A DNA stretch of 42,632 nucleotides from Holophaga sp. (GCA_031292735.1 JARLGP010000119.1:1-42632), one strand, 5' to 3'; shown: positions 16,127-27,336, numbered from the stretch's first letter. Notes: generated from the sequence alone by a model not told the origin. A program made the numbers and translations.

Positions 16127-17478
16127 GCACGGCAACCCAGCCCAAGCCGGGGGCGGCCGCCCCGACGTACCACGACGAACTGGCCATGGTCCAGACCGAA
16201 ATCGACAAGTGCATGAAGTGCGGCAACTGCATGGCGGTGTGCCCGGTCTACTCGGTGGACAAGGACGAGGCCGCCGTCACCCGGTCGAAGATCGCCGTGG
16301 CCGACGCCGTCCTGGACGGCCGTTTGTCCCTGGACGACCCGGACGTGTACACCATGGCCTTCAACTGCCTGGTCTGCAAATCGTGCATGACCAGCTGCCC
16401 GACCCAGGTGCGCTTCGACCGGATCGCCATCGCCCTGAGGGCCGCGCTGGTGCGCAAGAACGGCCTGCCCTGGCTGAAGAAGATGATCTTCGCCACCCTC
16501 AAGAAGCCCAGGATGTTCAACACGGCCATGAAGGTGGGCGCGTCCCTGCAGGGCATCGCCTTCAAGGGCGACAAGCGCATCAAGGCCATCTCGCCCCGGT
16601 CGCCGTTCGCCCTGGTGGGCGGCGGCATGGGCTTCGACGCCGGGCGGAAGATGCCCGAGCTGACCGTGACCCCGCTCCGGGACCGGCTGCCCGAGGTGAT
16701 CAAGCCGGCCAACGTCAAGCTGAAGGCGGCCTTCTTCACCGGCGACTCGCTCAACTACTTCTACCCCGACGCGGGCCAGGACATCGTCGACGTGCTGCTG
16801 GAGAACGGGGTGGAAGTGCACATCCCCAAGGAGCAGTCCTGCTGCGGCATCCCGGTGCTGGTGCACGGCGACATCGACAGCGCCCGTTCCCTGGCCAGGA
16901 ACAACCTCGACCAGTTCGACGCCACCGGCTGCGAGTACCTGATCACCGGCTGCGGATCCTGCGGCGGCGCGTGGCAGCACGACTACGTCGACATCATGGC
17001 CGGCGACCCGGTCTACCAGCCCAGGGCCGAGTACTGGTCCAAGCACACCTACGACATCTCCACGTTCCTCACCCAGGTGCTGCCGTTCCGGCGTCCCAGG
17101 GGGGTGGTGGACAAGGTCGTCACCTACCACGATTCCTGCCACCTGAAGAAGACCATGAAGGTGTTCGCCGAGCCCCGGGAGATCCTCAGGAGCATTCCCG
17201 GCGTGACCCTGAAGGAGATGGCGGCGCCCGACACCTGCTGCGGCAGCGGCGGCTCCTTCGTGGTGACCCACTACGACACCTCCGCGACCCTGGGCAAGAA
17301 CAAGGCCCTGGACATCAACCAGACCGGCGCCGACACCGTGGCCACCGGCTGCCCCGCCTGCATGATGCAGCTGCTGGACAACCTCAGCCGCTACGGCAAC
17401 CAGCAGTCGGTCACCCACTACATCTCCCTGCTGGCGGAGTCCTACCGCAAGGAGAAGGCGGGTTCGGCGACCGCCTGA
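16123..17478 (+). CDS. GlcF-like Fe-S electron-transfer subunit
   Basis: A 451-residue Fe-S protein. Two 4Fe-4S motifs are CMKCGNCMAVCP (C30, 33, 36, 40) and CLVCKSCMTSCP (C82, 85, 88, 92). Two CCG modules follow, with SCCGIP, GCGSCGG, YHDSCHLKKT, DTCCGSGGS and GCPACM. It takes electrons from the FAD subunit GlcD and passes them to the quinone pool or another carrier. ATG 16123 overlaps the glcD stop (ATGA), so translation is coupled and no separate promoter is expected. The gene ends at a strong shared terminator. The C-terminal half resembles that of the LutB-LutA fusion, reflecting the common CCG family. Confidence 0.92.
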   Translation: MSTATQPKPGAAAPTYHDELAMVQTEIDKCMKCGNCMAVCPVYSVDKDEAAVTRSKIAVADAVLDGRLSLDDPDVYTMAFNCLVCKSCMTSCPTQVRFDRIAIALRAALVRKNGLPWLKKMIFATLKKPRMFNTAMKVGASLQGIAFKGDKRIKAISPRSPFALVGGGMGFDAGRKMPELTVTPLRDRLPEVIKPANVKLKAAFFTGDSLNYFYPDAGQDIVDVLLENGVEVHIPKEQSCCGIPVLVHGDIDSARSLARNNLDQFDATGCEYLITGCGSCGGAWQHDYVDIMAGDPVYQPRAEYWSKHTYDISTFLTQVLPFRRPRGVVDKVVTYHDSCHLKKTMKVFAEPREILRSIPGVTLKEMAAPDTCCGSGGSFVVTHYDTSATLGKNKALDINQTGADTVATGCPACMMQLLDNLSRYGNQQSVTHYISLLAESYRKEKAGSATA

Positions 17479-17495
17479 CCGGCCTGGTCGGATTG

Positions 17496-17522
17496 AAAAG
17501 GCCTGCGTTACGCAGGCCTTTT
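17496..17522. terminator. Bidirectional intrinsic terminator
   Basis: A perfect 12-bp stem (AAAAGGCCTGCG/CGCAGGCCTTTT) with a TTA loop lies between convergent genes, 17 bases after the glcF-like stop and 4 bases before the dld stop. A/T tails on both sides let it work in both directions. Confidence 0.93.
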
Positions 17523-17526
17523 CCGT

Positions 17527-20367
<2,841 letters not shown>

Positions 20368-20384
20368 GGGTGGATTCGCTCCTG

Positions 20385-20406
20385 CCGGTGCCGGGTACGG
20401 CACCGG
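20385..20406 (-). promoter_or_regulatory. Hairpin in the dld leader
   Basis: A perfect 9-bp stem (CCGGTGCCG/CGGCACCGG) with a GGTA loop lies 17 bases before the dld start codon. It directly adjoins the weak GGAG ribosome site, so it could limit translation. Confidence 0.5.
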
Positions 20407-20566
20407 GATCGCCAACGATGAGAACAGAAAACCGGCCAACGGAACAGGGGAGGATGCACCCGCCGCACCCGGGCGGGGGGGGGCAAGACGGTGAGCGGCG
20501 GCAGGAGCCCTTTTTGTGGTCGAATTATTGGCTTAACGGGATTTGCGAATAAATCTCATTCACCCC

Positions 20567-20627
20567 TTGACGCATCCCCCCCTCTGGATGCAACTTGAGT
20601 CAATTCCTTTTTTGAGTATTTCAAAAA
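20567..20627. promoter_or_regulatory. Operator-like cluster between dld and the kinase gene
   Basis: The 317-base divergent gap 20368-20684 has no gene. Its right half is rich in symmetry: GCATCC (20572-20577) with GGATGC (20586-20591), TTGAGTCAAT (20595-20604), and TTTTTGA (20609-20615) with TCAAAAA (20621-20627). TTGACG (20567-20572) could be a plus-strand -35, but the -10 is unclear. A minus-strand -10-like AATAAT lies at 20529-20524. A run of nine G occurs at 20475-20483. The cluster is a good candidate for joint control of dld and the kinase. Confidence 0.4.
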
Positions 20628-20684
20628 GCTGACGCCCATGTTTGATCCAGACCGCCGACCCGCAACGGAGCAATCGAGGATTCC

Positions 20685-22682
20685 ATGGGCCACCTGAGGG
20701 CGCCCGCGGCTCCCGACCCCCAGGCCCAGGCCGGGCCGGAGAGCCTGGCGCGCATGAGCGGCCTGGCCGAATCGCTGCTGGAGAACCCGGTGGCCCACGC
20801 CATCCTGGACCTGCTGCCGGGCTACGCCCTGATCCTCACCCAGGACCGGCAGGTGCTGGCCGGCGACCGGGACGTGCTGGCCGAGCTGGGCCTGACCACC
20901 CCGGAAAGCCTTCAGGGGCTGCGCCCCGGGGAACTGTTCCGGTGCATTCCGGTGCAGGACGGGTTCAGCCGCTCCCGCCAGTTCTGGGTGCGCAGCGCGC
21001 CCCTGCGCATGGGCGGCCAGGAGCTGCTGCTGTTCATCTTCAAGGAGATCACCGAGCAGAAGCGCCGGGAGGCGCTGGAACAGGTGTTCCTGCACGACTT
21101 GCTGAACCTGGTGGGGGGCCTGTCGAGCATCGCCGGCCGGGTCCGGGGCCCGGAGGCCGACCCGGAGGCATGCTCCGGGCAGATCCAGGAGCTTTCCCGC
21201 CAGCTGGCGGAGGAGATCCAGAGCCAGCGCCTGCTGCTGGGGGCCGAACCGGACCGCCGGGCCGCCCAGAGCCGGGAGGTTCAGCCGGCCGAGATCCTGG
21301 ACCGGCTGGGCCGGCTGTTCCGCGCCAGCCCGGCGGCGGAAGGCCGGCGGCTGGAGATCCGGCCAGGGACCGGGGAGCCCTTCGTCTGCGACCCGGTGCT
21401 GCTCACCCGGGTGCTGGTGAACCTGGTGAAGAACGCCCTGGAGGCCACCCCCCGGGGCGGCACGGTGCGGGTCTGGCACGAGCGGCGGCCGAACCGGCGC
21501 GGCTTCGTGGTGGAGAACCCCGGGGTGATCCCGGAGCAGACCGCAAGCCGGGTGTTTGAGCGTTGTTTCAGCACCAAGGCCTGCCAGGGCCGGGGCCTGG
21601 GCAGCTTCGGGGCCAAGCTGCTGGGGGAGCAGCTGCTGGGCGGCGAGGTGGGGTTCGCGCCGCACGGCGGCACCAGCACGCGGTTCTTCATCTGGATGCC
21701 CGAGGCGGGCGCCTGCCCGGGGGCCGATCCGGCCCGGGCCGCCCTGTCCGGCCCGCCCCAGGCCCAGGCGCCGGAGGGCGCGGACACGGTGCTGGTGGTG
21801 GACGACTCCAAGACCCTGTGCCGGCTGCTGGGCAACCTGCTCTGCCCGCGCTACCGGGTGCTCACCGCGGAGAACGGCGAGGACGGCTTCACCCTGGCCG
21901 TGCAGTGCAGCCCGGACCTCATCCTGCTGGACATCATGATGCCCGACCTGGACGGCCTGGCCGTGTGCCGCCGGCTCAAGGGCGATTCCCGCACCCGGGA
22001 GATCCCGGTGCTGTTCCTCACCGCCCTGGGCGGCGAGGCCGAGGAGATGCGGGCCCTGGAGGCCGGCGGCATCGATTTCATCCTCAAGCCCATCAGCCCG
22101 CCGGTGCTGGCCGCCCGGGTGCGCAACCAGCTGCAGCTCAAGCACCAGCAGGACCGCCTGCGCAACCTGTCGCTGCTGGACGGGCTCACCGGCATCGCCA
22201 ACCGGCGCCGCTTCGACCAGTACCTGGAGATGGAATGGCAGCGCTGCAGCCGCAACGGCCAGCCGCTGTCCCTGGTGATGGGCGACGTGGACTTCTTCAA
22301 GGCCTACAACGACGGCTACGGGCACAGCCGGGGCGACGACTGCCTGCGGGCGGTGGCCAAGGTGTTCGGCATGGCCCTGCGCCGGCCGGCGGACCTCGCC
22401 GCCCGCTTCGGCGGCGAGGAGTTCATCTGCGTGCTGCCCGAGACCGACCAGGAGGGAGCCCGGAACGTGGCCGACCAGATCATGGCCCAGATGGAGGACC
22501 TGGCCATGCCCCACGCCTATTCCGCCATCGCCCGCCGGGTGACGGTCAGCGTCGGCATCGCCACGGCCCCGCGGCCCAGCCTGGGGCGCTCCTGGAAGAC
22601 CCTGGTGGAGGAGGTGGACATGTGGATGTACGACGCCAAGGGCAAGGGCCGAAACCGGATCAGCGGATGCGGGCTGGAATGA
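20685..22682 (+). CDS. Histidine kinase-receiver-diguanylate cyclase fusion
   Basis: A 665-residue soluble signalling protein. A PAS-like sensor region spans about 25-130. The histidine kinase part has an unusual H-box, FLHDLLNLVGGLSS with H137, and an ATPase with NLVKNALEA and GRGLGSFGAKLLGEQL. The receiver domain (about 365-485) has VLVVDDSKTLC, D416 in LLDIMMPDLDG, and FILKPISP. The GGDEF domain (about 490-660) has an intact GGEEF at 576-580 and an RPAD inhibitory site at 567-570, five residues before it. It should therefore make cyclic di-GMP under product feedback. GAGG lies 7 bases before the ATG. It is divergent from dld, so lactate-linked control of c-di-GMP is plausible but unproven. 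Confidence 0.92.
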   Translation: MGHLRAPAAPDPQAQAGPESLARMSGLAESLLENPVAHAILDLLPGYALILTQDRQVLAGDRDVLAELGLTTPESLQGLRPGELFRCIPVQDGFSRSRQFWVRSAPLRMGGQELLLFIFKEITEQKRREALEQVFLHDLLNLVGGLSSIAGRVRGPEADPEACSGQIQELSRQLAEEIQSQRLLLGAEPDRRAAQSREVQPAEILDRLGRLFRASPAAEGRRLEIRPGTGEPFVCDPVLLTRVLVNLVKNALEATPRGGTVRVWHERRPNRRGFVVENPGVIPEQTASRVFERCFSTKACQGRGLGSFGAKLLGEQLLGGEVGFAPHGGTSTRFFIWMPEAGACPGADPARAALSGPPQAQAPEGADTVLVVDDSKTLCRLLGNLLCPRYRVLTAENGEDGFTLAVQCSPDLILLDIMMPDLDGLAVCRRLKGDSRTREIPVLFLTALGGEAEEMRALEAGGIDFILKPISPPVLAARVRNQLQLKHQQDRLRNLSLLDGLTGIANRRRFDQYLEMEWQRCSRNGQPLSLVMGDVDFFKAYNDGYGHSRGDDCLRAVAKVFGMALRRPADLAARFGGEEFICVLPETDQEGARNVADQIMAQMEDLAMPHAYSAIARRVTVSVGIATAPRPSLGRSWKTLVEEVDMWMYDAKGKGRNRISGCGLE

Positions 22683-22689
22683 GTCATGC

Positions 22690-22738
22690 GTCACGTGACA
22701 AACGATTAGTTGCTGATCTATATTCTTGCTTATGCAAG
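22690..22738 (+). promoter_or_regulatory. Promoter and operators of a leaderless marR gene
   Basis: GTGACA (22695-22700) and TATATT (22719-22724) each match five of six consensus bases, with an 18-base spacer. The palindrome GTCACGTGAC (22690-22699) overlaps the -35. A second inverted repeat, CTTGC-TTAT-GCAAG (22726-22739), covers the predicted start point and the ATG. This is the arrangement expected for an autoregulated MarR gene. Confidence 0.6.
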
Positions 22739-23196
22739 ATCCCCTGCCTCCTCCCCTCGATGTCAACGCGCCCCTGGTCAAGCTCATCGGTACCGCCCGG
22801 CGGCAGATCCGGCAGGCCTTCTGGGCCAGGTTCGCCGCGCACGGGCTGACCCCCCAGCAGGGCTGGATCCTGCGCATCCTGTTCGCCCATGGCCCCATGT
22901 CGCTGCACTGCCTTTCCCAATGGGTCTTCATGGACGATCCCACCGCCTGCCGGATCGTCAAGACCCTGCAGGACAAGAGCCTGGTGGAGTCCATCCCGGA
23001 TCCCGCCCATGGCCGGCGCAACATCATCAGCGTGTCCAAGGCCGGCGCCAAGGTGGCGCCCATCCTGGAATCCCTGGCCGAGGACCTGGGCCGGGACCTG
23101 GAAGCCGGGTTGAGCGACGCGGAGCGGCTCCAGCTGCATGCCACCCTGCTCAAGGTGATCGCCAATCTCACCCGGTCCGCAACGCCGGCTCCTTGA
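22732..23196 (+). CDS. MarR-family transcriptional regulator
   Basis: A 154-residue winged-helix regulator. The segment LTPQQGWILRILFAHGPMSLHCLSQWVFMDDPTACRIVKTLQDKSLV is, in pieces, the helix-turn-helix typical of MarR; the wing follows in DPAHGRRNIISVSKAG, where D and R are conserved. ATG 22732 lies only 7 bases after the -10 element and has no Shine-Dalgarno, so the mRNA is probably leaderless. An upstream TTG at 22726 is possible but unsupported. It lies between two large kinases; its targets beyond its own promoter are unknown. MarR proteins commonly respond to phenolics, oxidants or metals, but no ligand can be read here. Confidence 0.92.
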   Translation: MQDPLPPPLDVNAPLVKLIGTARRQIRQAFWARFAAHGLTPQQGWILRILFAHGPMSLHCLSQWVFMDDPTACRIVKTLQDKSLVESIPDPAHGRRNIISVSKAGAKVAPILESLAEDLGRDLEAGLSDAERLQLHATLLKVIANLTRSATPAP

Positions 23197-23254
23197 GCGT
23201 TCGTCTGAAGGCTGCCGGGGTTGGTATCCGCGCAGAGGCTTGCTAGGATCACGC

Positions 23255-25237
23255 ATGCCCCTCGCCCGAAAGGTATCTGCCAAGATCGCGCATCCGCTGG
23301 CCGCCCTGAAGGCGGCCTGGTTCGGGCGCCCGGTTCCCGAGCCGGGTTCCGAGCGGGAGCGCAGGGTGCTGGCCGAACGGGCGGAGCACCTGATGCGCCA
23401 CGCCAACGACATCATCCTGCTGACCGACCTGGCCGGCTGGATCCTGGAAAGCAACGTGGCCGCCAGTGAGCACTTCGGCTACAGCGCCGGGGAATTCCAG
23501 GGCATGCACCTCAAGCAGCTGCGCAGCCCGGACCAGGCGCCCCAGCTGCTGGAGCGGTTCGAGCAGCTGAAGGCCGCCGGTTCGGCGCGGTTCGAAAGCG
23601 TGTACCGGCGCAAGGACGGCGGGGAATTCCCGGCCGAGATCAGCGCCCGGGTCATCGACCTGGGCGGCGATTCCTTCGTGCTGCACTTCGTCCGGGACAT
23701 CACCGAGCGCAAGGCGGCGGAGGCGGCCCTGCGGGCCTCGGAGGAGAAGTTCTCCAAGGCCTTCGCCACCTGCCCCGACGCCACCAGCATCAACCGGATG
23801 GAGGACGGGGTGTACCTCAGCATCAACCCCGGTTTCACCCGGCTGACCGGCTACCAGCCGGAGGACGTGCTGGGCCGCTCCTCCCGGGAGGAAGGCTGCA
23901 ACATCTGGGTGGACAACGCCGACCGCGAGCGCCTGCTGGCCGAATTGCACCGGCACGGGCTGGTGCGGGATTTCGAGGCCGGGTTCCGGACCAAGGACGG
24001 GCACCTGATCATCGGCCGGATGTCCGCGGCGCTGCTCACCCTGGGCAAGGAACGCTGCGTCCTGAGCACCACCCGGGACATCACCCAGCTCAAGCAGGAC
24101 GAGGAGGAGCGCCGCCAGCTGGAGGCCAGGCTGCACCAGGCCCAGAAGCTGGAGAGCCTCGGCAGCCTCGCCGGCGGCGTGGCCCACGACATGAACAACG
24201 TGCTGGGGGCCATCCTCAGCCTGGCCTCGTCCAGCGGCGCGGCGCTGGACGAGGGGGATCCCATGGCCTCCGCCCTGGAAACCATCGCCACCGCCTGCGT
24301 GCGCGGCCGCGGGGTGGTGCGGAGCCTGCTCTATTTCGCCCGCAAGGACCTGGAGGAGACCCGGCCCCTGAACCTCAACGACCTGGTGCGCGACATGGTC
24401 CAGCTGCTGGGCTACACCACCCTGAAGCGGATCAGCCTGGAGATGGACCTGCAGGAGTCGCTCGCCCTGGTGCAGGGCGACAGCGGCGCCCTGAGCCACG
24501 CCCTGATGAACCTGGCGGTGAACGCGCTGGACGCCATGCCGGGCCACGGCACCCTGCGCCTGCGCACCCGCAACCTGCCCGGCGGGAAGGTGCGGCTGGA
24601 GGTGCGGGACAGCGGCGAAGGGATGGTCCCGGAGGTGCTGGCCAAGGCCGTCGAACCGTTCTTCACCACCAAGCCCATGGGCAAGGGCACCGGGCTGGGC
24701 CTGGCCATGGTGTTCGGCACCATGAAGGCCCATGGCGGCGATCTGGAACTCAGCAGCCAGCCGGGGCAGGGCACCGCCGTAATTCTCACCTTTCCGGCCC
24801 TGGCCCCGCAACCGGCGCCGGTTGCGCCCGGCCCCGCCGTGGAACCGGCGGGCACCAGGCCCCTGGCGATGCTGGTGGTGGACGACGACGAACTGATCCG
24901 GGCCAGCCTGGTGCCCATGCTGGAGATCATGGGCCACGCCGCCCAGGCGGTGGCCAGCGGAATGGAGGCCCTGGACCGGCTGCAGGGCGGCGCGCAGGTG
25001 GACCTGGTGATCCTGGACATGAACATGCCCGGTCTCAACGGCGCCGAAACCTTGGCCCGCATCAAGGCCGTCCGGCCCGGCCAGGTGGTGCTCATGGCCA
25101 GCGGCTACAACGACAGCGAGGTAAGCCGGCTGCTGTCCAGCTACCCCGGCGTCAGTTGCATCCAAAAGCCCTTCAGCATGAAGGAACTCAACCTGAAGCT
25201 GGCCGGAATGGACTTCGTCAGTCCCCGGTCGGGGTGA
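23255..25237 (+). CDS. PAS-PAS-histidine kinase-receiver hybrid
   Basis: A 660-residue cytoplasmic hybrid kinase with no membrane segments. PAS 1 spans about 45-150 (DIILLTDLAGWILESN, ending FVRDITERKAAE), and PAS 2 about 155-280 (ending TTRDITQLKQDEEE). The kinase core has LAGGVAHDMNNVLGAIL with H311, NLAVNALDAMPG, DSGEGM and GKGTGLGLAMVFG. The C-terminal receiver (about 540-655) has MLVVDDDELIR, D588 in VILDMNMPGLNG, and CIQKPFS. This resembles NtrB-like hybrid kinases acting in phosphorelays, so a separate Hpt protein or regulator is expected. ATG 23255 follows AGGA by 6 bases. The last 20 bases overlap the convergent cupin gene. Confidence 0.93.
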   Translation: MPLARKVSAKIAHPLAALKAAWFGRPVPEPGSERERRVLAERAEHLMRHANDIILLTDLAGWILESNVAASEHFGYSAGEFQGMHLKQLRSPDQAPQLLERFEQLKAAGSARFESVYRRKDGGEFPAEISARVIDLGGDSFVLHFVRDITERKAAEAALRASEEKFSKAFATCPDATSINRMEDGVYLSINPGFTRLTGYQPEDVLGRSSREEGCNIWVDNADRERLLAELHRHGLVRDFEAGFRTKDGHLIIGRMSAALLTLGKERCVLSTTRDITQLKQDEEERRQLEARLHQAQKLESLGSLAGGVAHDMNNVLGAILSLASSSGAALDEGDPMASALETIATACVRGRGVVRSLLYFARKDLEETRPLNLNDLVRDMVQLLGYTTLKRISLEMDLQESLALVQGDSGALSHALMNLAVNALDAMPGHGTLRLRTRNLPGGKVRLEVRDSGEGMVPEVLAKAVEPFFTTKPMGKGTGLGLAMVFGTMKAHGGDLELSSQPGQGTAVILTFPALAPQPAPVAPGPAVEPAGTRPLAMLVVDDDELIRASLVPMLEIMGHAAQAVASGMEALDRLQGGAQVDLVILDMNMPGLNGAETLARIKAVRPGQVVLMASGYNDSEVSRLLSSYPGVSCIQKPFSMKELNLKLAGMDFVSPRSG

Positions 25238-25577
25238 CCGAGGCCGCCTCGATCATCAGCACCACCGTGTGCTGCGGGGCCCGGGTGCGGTGCAGCACGC
25301 CCTTGGGCACGCAGATGCCCTGGTGCGGCTCCAGTTCCACCACCCGGTCTTCCAGGTCCAGGAACAGATGCCCCTCCAGCACGAAAAACACCTCGTCCTC
25401 CAGGTCGTGCTTGTGCCAGTGGAATTCCCCTTCGAACACCCCCAGCCGGGTGACGCAGTCGTTGACCCGGCACAGCGACTGGTTCCACCAGCGCTCGGTG
25501 CCGTCCTTGGCCATCTGCCCGGCGTCGAAGCTCTCCAGGGGGCCGTATTTCACGTCGGTCTTGATGTGGTAGTCCAT
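25218..25577 (-). CDS. Cupin-domain protein
   Basis: A 119-residue single-domain cupin. Motif 1 is HWHKHDLEDEVFFVLEG (H53, H55 or H57, E62), and motif 2 is PHQGICVPKGVLHRT (H96), giving a likely metal site. It resembles small cupins used as sugar or ligand binders or mild dioxygenases; no substrate can be assigned. GGAGAG lies about 10 bases before the start. It converges with the hybrid kinase gene, with a 20-base overlap of coding ends. The neighbour on the same strand is a hemerythrin-like gene. Confidence 0.85.
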   Translation of the reverse strand: MDYHIKTDVKYGPLESFDAGQMAKDGTERWWNQSLCRVNDCVTRLGVFEGEFHWHKHDLEDEVFFVLEGHLFLDLEDRVVELEPHQGICVPKGVLHRTRAPQHTVVLMIEAASVTPTGD

Positions 25578-25622
25578 GGCGCGTCTCTCCTGGGCACCCT
25601 TCCAGCTTAACGCCGCCGGCCT

Positions 25623-26141
25623 TCAGGGCGTCCGGCGGAACAGCACCTGGGTCTCCAGGAAGATGTGGGCCTGCAGGCTCTTTTCCAGGGTCCGGAAGCA
25701 GTGCAGGAACCTGGCCTGGAGGTTCCCGGAGCCCGGGAGCGGTTCGGCGCTGAGGCCGCGCAGCCGCACGAACAGCCCGGTCTCCGCCTGGTGACCGTCC
25801 TCCAGCAGCTTGATCAGGGGCGGCATCAGCCCGGCCTGGATGCCCGAGGCCCGCCCATGGGCGGGATCCAGCAGGTAGGGGAACAGGCTGCGCTCTTCCA
25901 TGGCCATGTGGGCCCGGAGGCCGATGCAGAAGCGTCCGATCTCCTCCCGGAGCTCCAGCAGGGACGGGTGCCGGGCCCCTTCCAGCAGCACTGCCTCCTC
26001 CGCCAGGTTCTCCATGTGCGCCAGCTCCACCCGGGCCTCCAGGTGGTAGCGCTGGACGATGTGGGTGATCAGATCGGGCAGGGGGGCAGCTTTCCAGGCC
26101 TCGATCTCCTGGCTGCCAGGGTTCCACAGGTTCTCGATCAC
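25623..26141 (-). CDS. Hemerythrin-like protein (RIC/YtfE-related)
   Basis: A 172-residue four-helix protein with spaced histidines and carboxylates as in hemerythrin di-iron sites: LITHIVQRYHLEARVELAHMENL in pieces, LRAHMAMEERSLFPYL, LLEDGHQAE and SLQAHIFLETQVLF. The LITH...YH start and HxxxE signatures are those of RIC/ScdA/YtfE proteins, which repair Fe-S clusters after nitric oxide or oxidative damage. The N-terminal ScdA domain is absent. The protein similarity starts at GTG 26141; the open frame continues upstream to 26357, but that part is AT-rich promoter DNA shared with the divergent gene. With many Fe-S lactate enzymes nearby, a repair role would fit (inference). Confidence 0.82.
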   Translation of the reverse strand: MIENLWNPGSQEIEAWKAAPLPDLITHIVQRYHLEARVELAHMENLAEEAVLLEGARHPSLLELREEIGRFCIGLRAHMAMEERSLFPYLLDPAHGRASGIQAGLMPPLIKLLEDGHQAETGLFVRLRGLSAEPLPGSGNLQARFLHCFRTLEKSLQAHIFLETQVLFRRTP

Positions 26142-26167
26142 GGCGCCCCCGCGGCGGAAACAAACGG

Positions 26168-26187
26168 ATATAATGATTAAATTATAT
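26168..26187. promoter_or_regulatory. AT-rich palindrome in the divergent promoter region
   Basis: ATATAAT (26168-26174) and ATTATAT (26181-26187) are perfect inverted repeats around GATTAA. Each arm has a TATAAT-like -10 on its own strand. It lies 27 bases before the hemerythrin-like gene and 76 before the lipoprotein gene. It may be a core divergent promoter or the site of a stress regulator. Confidence 0.5.
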
Positions 26188-26262
26188 TCAAAAGCATACC
26201 CCACGCCGGGAATCTTGTGGCATCTTTTCGCTTTCGACCGGAGGGTCCCCGGGGGGTGCGCC

Positions 26263-27300
26263 ATGGGAACGGGATCGATGCCCATCGGGTTGGCGCTGGC
26301 AGTGTTCCTGGCCGTTCCGGGCTGCATCCGGAGCGCGCCGCGCGCCAGCTTCGCCACGCCCCGGCTGCGGATCGAGCCCCCGGGCCGGGTGGATCTGGGC
26401 GAGCTGGGGCCGCTGGAGATCCGGGTCCAGGGCTACACCGTGCGCAACGCCAGCGGGTCCCCCATCCGCCTGCGGGTGCTGGACCTGGCGCCGGGCGTGA
26501 GCGTTTCGGGGCCGGCCCTGGAGCGGCCGATCCCGGCCTCCGGCTCGGCCCGGCTGGAGCTGCGGGTGGATCCCCAGGACGGGGCCGGGCCCCAGGCCCG
26601 CAACGTGCGGCTGGGCACCGACGATCCCGGCCAGGGCAGCTACTACCTGCCCATCCGCATGGCGGTGCGGCCCGACCTCACCGTGGACGGGACCCGCCGG
26701 AACTTCGGCGACGTGGGCGCCCATGAAAGCCCGGTGGCGGTGTTCACCTTCGTGCGGGAGACCGGGAAGCCGCTGGCGGTGCGCGTGGTGACCGGGCTTC
26801 CGGACTACCTGGAGTGCGAGCTCCAGGCCCGCGGGCCCAGGGCCCAGCTGGCCTGCACCCTGCGGCCGGCCCGGATCCCGCCGGGGATGCGCATGGGGCT
26901 GGAGCGGATCGGGGTGGCGAGCAACGCCCCGCTGCAGCCCGGATTCGACCTCTACCTGGAATGGCGGGTGCACCATGCCGTCGAACCGAACCCGCCGCGG
27001 CTGCTGTTCGTCGATCCGGGCCCGGACACCCTCACCCTGGAACTCCGGTCGCGGAACGGCGCCCCGTTCCGGATCCTGGGAGCGGAGCTGGAAGGGGAGG
27101 GCTTCCGGCTGGGTCCCCTCCCGCCGCCGGCGCCGGTGCAGAGCCTTGGCATCACCCGCCGCGCCACGGCCGCTTCCCGGGCCATGCTGGTCCTCTGGCT
27201 GGCCGGCGAGGCCGAACCCCTGCGGGTTCCCGTGGCCTATCTGCCCGCGGCGGTTCCGGTGGATGAGGGTGTTATGGTTGTACCCCACAAGACCGATTGA
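26263..27300 (+). CDS. Lipoprotein with DUF1573-like Ig-fold repeats
   Basis: A 345-residue predicted lipoprotein. The N-terminus MGTGSMPIGLALAVFLAVPGC ends in a lipobox (AVPGC), so lipidation at about C21 is expected. At least two repeats resemble DUF1573/HYDIN-type Ig domains: VDLGELGPLEIRVQGYTVRN and FGDVGAHESPVAVFTFVRET, each followed by PIRLRVLDL or PLAVRVVTG strands. A third, more divergent unit may lie near the end. Such proteins are cell-surface or periplasmic, of unknown role. ATG 26263 is chosen by the signal peptide; the G-rich sequence before it gives a poor ribosome site, and ATG 26278 is an alternative. The SPFH gene follows after 36 bases and may be co-transcribed. Confidence 0.75.
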   Translation: MGTGSMPIGLALAVFLAVPGCIRSAPRASFATPRLRIEPPGRVDLGELGPLEIRVQGYTVRNASGSPIRLRVLDLAPGVSVSGPALERPIPASGSARLELRVDPQDGAGPQARNVRLGTDDPGQGSYYLPIRMAVRPDLTVDGTRRNFGDVGAHESPVAVFTFVRETGKPLAVRVVTGLPDYLECELQARGPRAQLACTLRPARIPPGMRMGLERIGVASNAPLQPGFDLYLEWRVHHAVEPNPPRLLFVDPGPDTLTLELRSRNGAPFRILGAELEGEGFRLGPLPPPAPVQSLGITRRATAASRAMLVLWLAGEAEPLRVPVAYLPAAVPVDEGVMVVPHKTD

Positions 27301-27336
27301 ACCCTAGTCCATTCAAGTATTTCTCCGGAGCCGACC

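Noticed and set aside
20475..20483. Run of nine G as a phase-variable switch
   Set aside because: It is intergenic, more than 40 bases from any promoter-like element I could support, and such runs are expected in GC-rich DNA.
26142..26357. Upstream extension of the hemerythrin-like gene to 26357
   Set aside because: The extension crosses the AT-rich divergent promoter and the start of the lipoprotein gene, and its translation has no family similarity; GTG 26141 matches the domain start.
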